Shown one piece after another: positions 13,470-20,846 of a DNA stretch of 30,139 nt; within the stretch, counting starts at the first letter, position 1; every line of letters begins with the position of its first letter. The position numbers and the translations under genes are program-made. Origin of the DNA: JBIQLO01 sp044464175 (GTDB taxonomy: Bacteria; Planctomycetota; Phycisphaerae; Tepidisphaerales; Tepidisphaeraceae); assembly GCA_044464175.1 (NCBI GenBank), contig JBIQLO010000020.1, positions 1 to 30,139 on the forward strand. Direction: 5' to 3'. The notes below the pieces were generated by a model. That model made no database searches and had not been told where the DNA came from. It saw only the letters and a program-made list of their open reading frames with translations.

Positions 13470-16285
13470 CCCTCCGCCCCCTGGTTACCCGGCGCTTTTT
13501 CCATCTTGGCCGCCTTCCAGTTTTGTATCGCCTGGCGCAACGCCTCGAGGTTGCGCGAGCCGATGACGCGCCGCGCGGAGCCGGGGTACATGCTGACCGC
13601 CTGGTCGGGGAAGGGGGCGTTGACCTCATCCCAGGCGCTGGCCGACTCGGGATAGAAGCCGCGCAGCGTGAAGCAGTCCCACCCGTCGCGCCCGTTTTTC
13701 AGCGCCAGGTCCGCCAGGGACAAGAGCTCCAGCGGGGCGGCGGGGGATTTTTCGCGGAAGCAGGGGGTGGTGTAAAGGAGCTTGGGGTGGCCCAGCGTCG
13801 CCATCAGCTTCTGATAGGCCGGGGTGGTGCGGGGGGAAAAGTGGTTGATGTAGGGGCAGAAGACATCAATCCAGGGGCTCATGGCGGTGACGGCCTTGGC
13901 GGTGCTGCCCTGAATTTCGCCGGGGTTGCACCAGATGCGGATTTTGGGATCGGCCGCCCGCACCGCCTTGGCCGCGGCGATCCATTTTTCGTACGTCCGC
14001 TCGGTGGGCTCATCGTAAATCCGCCAAGTCCAGTCGGCATAGTCCAGACCCATTGCCTGGGCCGCCTTCACCACCTCATGCACCTGCTCGGGGCTCTTGG
14101 GCGCGCCGAGGCTCAGGACGATCAGCTTGATGCCGTATTGCCGCATCTGGGCCTTGGAAATCAGCGGGCCGTGCACCACGTTCAGACCGATATCGGCGAA
14201 CGCGCGCCAGCCGTCGGGGAAGGGGTAGGGCCGGCAGAAGCCGCCAACAAACGGGATGGGAGCCTGGCGCAGATCGGCGCCGGTGATGTTCAGCTCAAAG
14301 GCAATCGTCTGCGCCCCGAGCTGGAGCCTGGCCTGCTGCGTGCCCGCCGAGCGGGTGCGGGCATCGAAATCGAGCCACAGGGCGGCCGTCAGATGGGGCG
14401 GAATGGTCACTTCGTGCCGCTTGAGCAGGGGCATCGGCTGCCAGCGGTAAATGGGATGGAATTGCCAGGCGACGACGCGCCAGCTCAGCCCATCGCCGCT
14501 GGCGGCCGGTGTCAGCGTGATCGGCCGGTCGGAGAGATTGGTCAGGTGAAGCACGCGGCTGGCGACCGCGCCGGGATGCACGTCAATGGAGACGGGGGCA
14601 TCTCCGACGATCTGCTTCGCCTCTTTGGGCCAGTCGGTCATGCCAAAGCCGTCCCAGCGGTCGGCTGGGTCGCCCATCCACGCCACCACGCGCCCCGCCT
14701 TGGCGGCGGCGGCCAGTTCCGGGCGGTCGGAGGGCACTTCCAGCGGAACCGGATGCCGCAGCCCCTCCGGTTTCCAGTTCAAATCCTCGGTCAGCACCAG
14801 GCAATCGATCTTGCGGTAGGCGTACTGCGGCCGGCCCAGGTTTTTGGTCAGCTCGATCCGGCAATCGCCCGCCTTGAGTTTCAGGTCGATCGGATGCCAG
14901 GTGTAGCGGTAGCCGCCCGGAGCGTCGGCCGGGGGCGTGTTGTGGAATTTTTCCTCATGCACCAGGGTTCCGCCCTGGCGCGCGGCCACTTCAAACGTGT
15001 TGTAATAGCCGCGAATGTGCGCCGCCCGCACCCAGAGGCGGTACGCCCCGTCGCGGGGGGCGTGAAGCGTCATTGAGGCTTCGGCCGGACCGTTGCTGTA
15101 GGAAGCCAGAAGCGTCTTGCCGCCGCCGGCCGAAACATCGTTGGTGGGCGTCCATCCCTTGGAGACGGTAAACGCCTCGGCCTCCACCCACTTGAAGTAG
15201 CCGGAGACGCGCGTCTGGGGGGATTGGAGATGGGCCGCCTCGGCCGCCACCATCGCGGGCGTGCCGATCAGGTTCCAGCGCGGATCGAAGTAGACCTCAT
15301 ACGCCCATTCCTTCTCGTGGGGCGTGCGGGCCTGGCCTTTGGCCAGGCGGTCGATCAAATCCGCCCGCCACCGGCGCCACAGGTCCGCCACGGGTTTGGG
15401 CGCGGCGGCCGGGGGAACCGCGCCGGGGCGCAGGCACCAAGTCTGCCAAGTCGCCGGATCGTCCGCCGGAGGGCGGGATTGCGTCAGGACCATCGACGCC
15501 GCATCGCCCGCCTTCCCGTCGGGGACGTCGGTGTCCGAAGGGACCAGCAGCGGGTCCTGCGTCAACAGAAAACAATCGATCTGCCGCGACGCGTAGGGAC
15601 CCTCGTGCATCATAGGGGAAAACTCGATCAGCACCGGTCCCTTGGGCAACTCAAACAGCGGGGCCGATTCCCACTGGAACCCCTTTTTGTCCGCGTCATA
15701 GGTGACGGGGCGCTGCTTGTATTCGGGCGTGGGATTTTTCCGCATGAACCAGGCGAAGGCGAAGGGACGGCTAAAATATTCCCCCGCCGTCGTGGTTTGC
15801 CAACTCTGAAAATCCTTCATCGCGGCCGGCAGGATGCGCACCCGGAAGCTGTTGTGGGCGCCCGGCTGATTCCACCAGCGCGCCCAGAGGCGGTAGGTCC
15901 CGGCCTCGGGCACATTCACGATCAGCTTGGCGGTCGGCCCGCCATGACCGGCCGGCCCCTTGAGCGCGCCGCGCCCTTCGGTCTGGACGACGCTCCAGCG
16001 CTCCCCCTGGAAGGCCTCGGCCTGAATCCAGATGGACTGGTATTGCGCCGGCGGCGGCTGGAGCAGCGGCTTGGCCGACGCCGTCGCCGCCTGCCGCTGC
16101 GCTTCGGCCAGCTTCGCCCACCAGTCGGCAAAGTTCGCAAAGGCAAAGCGCGACCCGGCAAAATAGGGCCAGCTCAGCTCATTGGGCTCATCATCCCACT
16201 GGGCGGCGCGGTCCTGCCCCCGGGCGGCCATGGGGGCCAGTAATATCAATGCCATCAGCAATGCGCAGAATCGATGATGCCGCAT
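13466..16285 (-). CDS. Secreted DUF4091/GH123-like protein with two carbohydrate-binding-like domains, cassette 3
   Basis: A 939-residue exported protein with a signal peptide (residues 1-24, ALLMALILLAPMAARG). Residues about 84-245 and 363-502 are two related beta-sandwich-like domains, each opening with WxxAEAF and closing with R-x-IDC and LT. A third such domain is in the adjacent GH42-like protein. A beta-rich linker (about 560-670) precedes a C-terminal barrel-like part with RIYDEP at 755-760, where D758 and E759 are in the style of the Asp-Glu pair of GH123/DUF4091 proteins. GGGAG lies 7 bases before the ATG. The gene lies 122 bases after the GH42-like gene in the same direction and is probably cotranscribed. 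The glycan substrate is unknown. The catalytic assignment rests on the short DEP motif and context. Confidence 0.7.
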   Translation of the reverse strand: MRHHRFCALLMALILLAPMAARGQDRAAQWDDEPNELSWPYFAGSRFAFANFADWWAKLAEAQRQAATASAKPLLQPPPAQYQSIWIQAEAFQGERWSVVQTEGRGALKGPAGHGGPTAKLIVNVPEAGTYRLWARWWNQPGAHNSFRVRILPAAMKDFQSWQTTTAGEYFSRPFAFAWFMRKNPTPEYKQRPVTYDADKKGFQWESAPLFELPKGPVLIEFSPMMHEGPYASRQIDCFLLTQDPLLVPSDTDVPDGKAGDAASMVLTQSRPPADDPATWQTWCLRPGAVPPAAAPKPVADLWRRWRADLIDRLAKGQARTPHEKEWAYEVYFDPRWNLIGTPAMVAAEAAHLQSPQTRVSGYFKWVEAEAFTVSKGWTPTNDVSAGGGKTLLASYSNGPAEASMTLHAPRDGAYRLWVRAAHIRGYYNTFEVAARQGGTLVHEEKFHNTPPADAPGGYRYTWHPIDLKLKAGDCRIELTKNLGRPQYAYRKIDCLVLTEDLNWKPEGLRHPVPLEVPSDRPELAAAAKAGRVVAWMGDPADRWDGFGMTDWPKEAKQIVGDAPVSIDVHPGAVASRVLHLTNLSDRPITLTPAASGDGLSWRVVAWQFHPIYRWQPMPLLKRHEVTIPPHLTAALWLDFDARTRSAGTQQARLQLGAQTIAFELNITGADLRQAPIPFVGGFCRPYPFPDGWRAFADIGLNVVHGPLISKAQMRQYGIKLIVLSLGAPKSPEQVHEVVKAAQAMGLDYADWTWRIYDEPTERTYEKWIAAAKAVRAADPKIRIWCNPGEIQGSTAKAVTAMSPWIDVFCPYINHFSPRTTPAYQKLMATLGHPKLLYTTPCFREKSPAAPLELLSLADLALKNGRDGWDCFTLRGFYPESASAWDEVNAPFPDQAVSMYPGSARRVIGSRNLEALRQAIQNWKAAKMEKAPGNQGAEG

Positions 16286-16407
16286 AGGGACTCTCCCAAT
16301 GAAAATACCTGTGGTGCGGAGGACAGCCTGTAGGCGGTGTCGCTGAAAGGCCGCGGGTTTTGGTCAACTACCCCGCCTGCAGAGATCGCAGCCCTGGCCC
16401 ACAGGTT

Positions 16408-19400
16408 CTAAAACGGACTGTCCGTCGGCCGGTTCCACCAGACCTCCTCCGTCGCCGGCGTGGACGTCTTGCCGCCGGCGGTGTGCTTGACCACCAGCGG
16501 GCGCAGGCGCGCCTGCCCGCCGATCGCCGGCGCCCGGACCTTGAAACGCACCGTCGTCCGGCCCCACGGCTGGATCGCCGCACAGGCCTGGTCGGCCGTG
16601 TCGATGAACCACCCCTTGGGGGCCCACAACTGGACGTTACCGGCCGGAACAGGCGAGGGGGAGGGGTTGTAGATGGTTGCCGTCACCTCCAGCGCATCGC
16701 CCGGCTGCACCATCAGCAGCCCGGCCGGTCCGCGATTGACCCCCGCCCAGTCCAACCCCACCAGCGGATCGGAATCGCTCAGCGCCAGAATCGTCGCATG
16801 CGTGTCAAACGGGGGCATGGTCAGATGGATCATCCCGTCGGCCGCCTCGAACGGCACCGCCTCCAGCCGCCGGTTGCCGTTGGTCGCCACCAGCAACTGC
16901 TTCGGCAGCGCCATCCCCTGGGGCCAGCGGACGGCCAGATTGAACCCGCTCATCGGCTCATCGTTGAAGCTTTCCAGCGCGATCAGCGCGTTGCCCCGTC
17001 CATCCACCAGCGGCGACTCCACCCGCAGCTTGGCCCGCAGCCGCAGCGGCAATTCCGCCACGGCGGACGGTCGCGCCCCGGCGAACCGCAGGAAGGAATC
17101 GAGCACGCGTGAATAGGCCATGCCGGAATGGGTGGTGTCCCACTCATACCGCGTGGCCGAGCCTTCGTAAAGGGAGCCGAGCATCATGGCGACGTACATC
17201 GCCTGTCCCTTGCCATAGGCGTTGATCGTTATCCCGGGATCGCCGCCGAAGGTCATGGCGATCACCTGCCCCGCCACGCTCTGCACCTTCATGCGCCCAT
17301 ATCCCGACAGCGTGTAATTGCCCAGTTCCTTCGCCACCGGATGCGTGGAATCCCACTGCTGCCAGATTTCCCCCACGGTGTCGGGCAGATCCTGCCCGCT
17401 CACGGCGGCCACCGTCACCTCGCCATACCCTTGAGTCGATTCCTGCAGCGCCAGTTGGCCCCCCTTGCCCTTGGGGGCTTTGGCGGGCTTGGCGCGCACC
17501 CCAAACACCTTGGCCAGCGTATCCTGCGGCCGTCCGTATTCATCGAACGCGCCCGGCCAACGGTCGGCGATGGCCGCCCCGCCGCCGTGAATCCAGTCTG
17601 CCAGCTTCCGGGCCGCCTCGCGGGGAATGTACTGGGCGTCAATCAGCACCACCGCCGAAATATCCTTCAGCTCCCCCCGCTCAATCTGACCTGGCGTGAT
17701 CCAGCGCACCGGATACCCCATCCCGCGCAGCACGGCGTAAACGCGATACGGCGTATCCACCGGCTCGCCCCAGGCGCTGGCCAGCGGCTGGGCCAGCGAC
17801 AAATCCAGCCGGCTGTAATAGAGCGCCACCGGCTTGACCGCATGCGCCGGCTTGGCCGGCATGAGGATGCGCTCCAGCCGGTGCACCTCCTGCGCCCCGT
17901 CGGCCATCGCCCCCAGCTTCGCCTTGGGGGTGAAGTCGTTATTCAGCAGCGCCCACTTGGGATAGGAATCGTGAAACGTCCCCTCCTGCCACTGGAAGCA
18001 GTGGACCCCCTTCAATCCCTTGCCGATCATCGTCCAAAATGTCCGCCCGGCGATGCGCGGATCGGCCGCGTGCGTGTTCCATTCCTCGTTCATGAGGGTG
18101 CGGTCGCCCGCCAGCGAGCGCACCAGGTCGATTTCGCACCCCATGTAGTCGTCGGCGCAGTAGCTGTCCCATCCGACCGTCTGCACATCCTTCAGGGCAA
18201 TGTTGATGAACTGCTCCCAGTCCATCGGCTTCAGCGCCATGAACTTGGCCGCCAGCAGCGTGAGATTGGACAACTGCTCGGTGATTTCCCGGTGTTTGGG
18301 ATCGGCCTTGCGCACCGCCGCGGCCTGATCGGCCACCGCGTCGGCCAGCGTCCATCCGCTGAAACGCTGAAACGCGAACCACGCCGCCTTGCTCTCCTGG
18401 GCATCCCTGGGCGGCTTCACCTCCTCAAAACTCTTGTACGAAGTCCCCCACAACTGATTCAACTGCCCGATCGACTTGTACTGCTCCCCCAGCCACCGGC
18501 GCCACGCCTTTTGCGCCGGCTCGGAGTAGTCCAGATACCCGCCTCCTTCGGCTGCGATGCGCCAGCTTTCGATGGAGGGATTGTCCCGCTGCTCGATCTG
18601 CTGTTTTGTCCGCGCTTCCAGCCCCGCGCGCAGCGGCTCAAAGCTCAGGCTCCAGCTTTTGCCCACCTGCCCGTCGGCGTTCACAAACCGCCCCTGCGGC
18701 GCGGGATACTTTTTGGCCTCGGCCGGCTCCATGGTCTCAAACACATTGGCCGCCGCCATCGCCCGCACGCCGTGGTCCAGATTGCCGCTGCCGCCCCCAT
18801 GCGCGCGATTGAATCCCAGCGCCACCAGCCGGGCATCGTCGACATACGTCCGCGCGTTGTATCCCAGCCCCATGTGAAACTGTCCGTCCGGATCGGCGAT
18901 GCCGGCGAAAAAGCCGGCCGTCAAATCCAGTCCCGCCGCGGGCTGATACCCGGCCGGCGGCTCCTGCGCTTCAAGCGCGGTTCCGTTGAAGGTCGCCACC
19001 TTGCGCCAATCCGCCTTAGCCGGATCGAAGTTCGCCTCATCGGTCAGGATCGCGCAGTCGATCCGCCGCGGGGCCAGCTTCGGCCCATGCCGCACCCCGC
19101 CGAACTGGATCGTCCCGGCCAGCGGGCGCTGCGCCGTCACCTCGAATTTCTCCCACACCCAGTCCCCCGCCTTGGTCCCCTTGCGCCGGGCCGGTTCCGG
19201 CTTCTCGTACGGGCGCTCCGTGGGCAGGCGCGCTTCCCAGTCCATGTAGTGAATCGCGATCCCCTCCCCCTGCTCATCGCGCACCAGCACGTAAAACGAG
19301 CCGTACACCCCGTCGGCCGGACGCTGATAGCGAACCCACACCCAATACCGCCCCGCCTTGGGAAAAATGCACGGAATGCTCCCCGATTCCCCCACATCAT

Positions 19401-19566
19401 CCCCCGCCCCGCCCGCCAGAATCGCCCCGCCGGAGGTATCGGCCGCCTTGGCTACCGTCCAGTGCATCCCGCCGGCCGATTCCGCCTCCATCCGCCAACT
19501 GCTCCCCATCGCCGTCGTTCCGATCCCCACCACGCCGATCGCCGCCCACATTCCCCATCGCCGCAT
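16408..19566 (-). CDS. Secreted GH42-like beta-galactosidase with N-terminal carbohydrate-binding-like domain, cassette 3
   Basis: A 1052-residue protein. The start at 19566 is chosen for AAAGGGA about 7 bases upstream and the signal-like MRRWGMWAAIGVVGIGTTAM after it. Residues about 24-178 resemble the WxxAEAF ... RxIDCxxLT domains of the next gene (RIDC at 168-171). The catalytic region matches GH42: YKSIGQLNQLWGTSY is the family's Y-x-LN-x-x-WGT stretch. The acid/base position is SWRIAAEGG, where Glu340 is kept but the usual preceding Asn is Ala; the nucleophile is probably Glu494 or Glu495 in LMNEEW. A GH42 trimerisation-type domain follows (about 575-680, VVLIDAQYIPREAARKLADW). GH42 enzymes cleave beta-galactosides. 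The export signal and binding domain suggest action on polysaccharide outside the cytoplasm. Confidence 0.75.
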   Translation of the reverse strand: MRRWGMWAAIGVVGIGTTAMGSSWRMEAESAGGMHWTVAKAADTSGGAILAGGAGDDVGESGSIPCIFPKAGRYWVWVRYQRPADGVYGSFYVLVRDEQGEGIAIHYMDWEARLPTERPYEKPEPARRKGTKAGDWVWEKFEVTAQRPLAGTIQFGGVRHGPKLAPRRIDCAILTDEANFDPAKADWRKVATFNGTALEAQEPPAGYQPAAGLDLTAGFFAGIADPDGQFHMGLGYNARTYVDDARLVALGFNRAHGGGSGNLDHGVRAMAAANVFETMEPAEAKKYPAPQGRFVNADGQVGKSWSLSFEPLRAGLEARTKQQIEQRDNPSIESWRIAAEGGGYLDYSEPAQKAWRRWLGEQYKSIGQLNQLWGTSYKSFEEVKPPRDAQESKAAWFAFQRFSGWTLADAVADQAAAVRKADPKHREITEQLSNLTLLAAKFMALKPMDWEQFINIALKDVQTVGWDSYCADDYMGCEIDLVRSLAGDRTLMNEEWNTHAADPRIAGRTFWTMIGKGLKGVHCFQWQEGTFHDSYPKWALLNNDFTPKAKLGAMADGAQEVHRLERILMPAKPAHAVKPVALYYSRLDLSLAQPLASAWGEPVDTPYRVYAVLRGMGYPVRWITPGQIERGELKDISAVVLIDAQYIPREAARKLADWIHGGGAAIADRWPGAFDEYGRPQDTLAKVFGVRAKPAKAPKGKGGQLALQESTQGYGEVTVAAVSGQDLPDTVGEIWQQWDSTHPVAKELGNYTLSGYGRMKVQSVAGQVIAMTFGGDPGITINAYGKGQAMYVAMMLGSLYEGSATRYEWDTTHSGMAYSRVLDSFLRFAGARPSAVAELPLRLRAKLRVESPLVDGRGNALIALESFNDEPMSGFNLAVRWPQGMALPKQLLVATNGNRRLEAVPFEAADGMIHLTMPPFDTHATILALSDSDPLVGLDWAGVNRGPAGLLMVQPGDALEVTATIYNPSPSPVPAGNVQLWAPKGWFIDTADQACAAIQPWGRTTVRFKVRAPAIGGQARLRPLVVKHTAGGKTSTPATEEVWWNRPTDSPF

Positions 19567-19579
19567 GTTAAATCCCTTT

Positions 19580-19639
19580 CGTAGGGTGGGCTTTGGCCCA
19601 CCACCTTTGTCAGATCGGTGGGCCAGGTCCCACCCTGCG
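19580..19639. repeat. CGTAGG-type palindromic element between pseudopilin and GH42-like genes
   Basis: CGTAGGGTGGG at the left edge and CCCACCCTGCG at the right edge are inverted with one mismatch. Each side also carries GGCCCACC/GGTGGGCC, so the arms span about 23 bases around a short loop. The right end is followed by TTTTT on the plus strand. In the minus-strand mRNA it would form a stable hairpin just before the SD site of the GH42-like gene. Confidence 0.75.
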
Positions 19640-19670
19640 TTTTTCAAAAAAGAGACAGGTCAACCCCACA

Positions 19671-20447
19671 TTACCAGTATGGAACCACCCAGTAATAGAC
19701 GTATCCGGTGGGCTTCAGCGCGGGCCCAAGGTAATACGAATGCAACATGCTTGGATAACGGGTAAATTCCACGTGGCCGTCCAGCAACAGACTGTTGATG
19801 CCACGCCCGTCATGGCTGTATTGCTGCCAGTAGCTTTTCCCCACGCCGTTGGGCCAATAGACCGTGTGGTCATAGTTGCAGAAAGCAACGAGAATATTGG
19901 TCACGTTCGGTCCCCCCGGGCCGCCCGCCGCCAAACTGGAATAGGTGCCGTGGGTGGCCAGTTTCACGCCGCCGGCATAATAGCCGCTGTAGGTGGAGGC
20001 AGTGGTGGTTGGAATGCTGGGGTCGCCGTTGGGGTCTCCGACACTTCCCACATAGGCGTTAAATCCATAGGTCAGCCGCCAGTGGTTGGGATTGGGCGGC
20101 GAAGCGTAGCGCGGGGTCGCGGCGGGGCAGGTGAAGACGCCGCCGGCCGGAAATTGATCATTATGGATCCCCGTGTACGGCAACAATGCCGAGGCCCACA
20201 GGTAGGAGAGGTTCGCCTTGCTCATGATGACCGGCGGATAAACCCCCTTGTTATCCACCTGGTACATCGCCAGCGCCTGACCGATCTGGCGCAAATTGCT
20301 TCCGCAGGCGATCTGCTTGGCCGCTTGCCGCGCCCTGTTCAAGGCCGGCAGCAGCATGGCGATCAGGACACTGATGATCCCGATGACCACGAGCAATTCC
20401 ACCAATGTGAACCCCTGATCCAAACGGCGGCGAACGGTGCGGGACAT
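19671..20447 (-). CDS. Prepilin-like protein (pseudopilin), cassette 3
   Basis: A 258-residue protein with a longer basic leader (MSRTVRRRLDQG), predicted cleavage before FTLVE, Glu at mature position 5, and the helix LLVVIGIISVLIAMLLPALN. The C-terminal motif is HDGRGINSLLLDG, with ten rather than nine residues between His and DG. GGAGG lies 5 bases before the ATG. It is the first gene of cassette 3, followed by the GH42-like and DUF4091-like genes, and has its own promoter. Unlike cassettes 1 and 2, no LacI gene is adjacent. Like its two paralogues here it is probably anchored in the cell envelope; assembly into a fibre is inferred from the signal only. Confidence 0.9.
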   Translation of the reverse strand: MSRTVRRRLDQGFTLVELLVVIGIISVLIAMLLPALNRARQAAKQIACGSNLRQIGQALAMYQVDNKGVYPPVIMSKANLSYLWASALLPYTGIHNDQFPAGGVFTCPAATPRYASPPNPNHWRLTYGFNAYVGSVGDPNGDPSIPTTTASTYSGYYAGGVKLATHGTYSSLAAGGPGGPNVTNILVAFCNYDHTVYWPNGVGKSYWQQYSHDGRGINSLLLDGHVEFTRYPSMLHSYYLGPALKPTGYVYYWVVPYW

Positions 20448-20540
20448 GGCGACCTCCAGCTAGAGCCTCTGGGACGGTATCGCATTTCATGCGTCAGCGC
20501 CCGGATCAGAAAGGAAGCGAGCCGAAGCGCCAACATCCTC

Positions 20541-20570
20541 ACCATAGCAATCGCCGCGCGCTTTTGTCAA
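20541..20570 (-). promoter_or_regulatory. Promoter of cassette 3
   Basis: On the minus strand a perfect TTGACA (20570-20565) is followed by 18 bases and TATGGT (20546-20541). The transcript would carry a leader of roughly 85 bases before the pseudopilin ATG at 20447. Confidence 0.6.
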
Positions 20571-20602
20571 CCCTAAACATCATCCGACCAGCAATTAAAT
20601 TT

Positions 20603-20621
20603 TGATGATTTAATTACATCA
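20603..20621 (-). promoter_or_regulatory. Candidate GntR-type operator upstream of cassette 3
   Basis: On the minus strand TGATG and CATCA flank the 9 bases TAATTAAAT. The first 11 bases, TGATGTAATTA, recur in the same orientation relative to the downstream gene just upstream of the GntR regulator gene (25409-25419). The site lies about 30 bases upstream of the -35 box, a position suited to activation or to repression by looping. AT-rich sequence is rare in this window. Confidence 0.45.
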
Positions 20622-20649
20622 TAATCCAGCGGATTGCACCGGAGGCCCC

Positions 20650-20846
20650 CTAGCAAACGAGCCGCGCGCGAAGAAACAGGTGGGGAAGCTCCCCACGGCG
20701 GGCGTCTATTTACCGGGACAAACGAAGCCGCGCGTGTCAGCGGGCGGGGATTTCACAGGGAAAATCCCTTGCCCAACGCCGGCCCGTTCGTGCTAGCGGC
20801 TCGGTTCGCGCATTCCGAAAGGAATGCGTCAGCGAGGTTTTTCCCC
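20650..20846. repeat. Repeat-rich spacer with three hairpin or repeat units
   Basis: This spacer after the DUF4838 gene stop has no gene. It contains CAAACGAGCCGCGCG (20654-20668) repeated as CAAACGAAGCCGCGCG (20719-20734), and the inverted form GCGGCTCG near 20796-20803. It also holds a perfect hairpin GTGGGGA-AGC-TCCCCAC (20680-20696) and CGCATTCC-GAAA-GGAATGCG (20809-20828, 8-bp stem). TCAGCGGG and TCAGCGAG follow two of the units. The last hairpin could stabilise or end the minus-strand mRNA, although no U-tract follows. Confidence 0.65.

Noticed and set aside
13523..16243. Plus-strand frames opposite the DUF4091-like gene
   Set aside because: The minus-strand gene has a signal peptide, an SD site, repeated domains and a YDEP motif; the plus-strand frames have composition typical of shadow frames.
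17128..19584. Long open frame on the plus strand opposite the GH42-like gene, and similar ones at 20634-23180 (plus) and 7046-9457 (minus)
   Set aside because: They are antisense to well-supported genes, rich in Arg, Pro, His and Gly, have no recognisable motif or SD site, and are expected by-products of high GC content at third codon positions.
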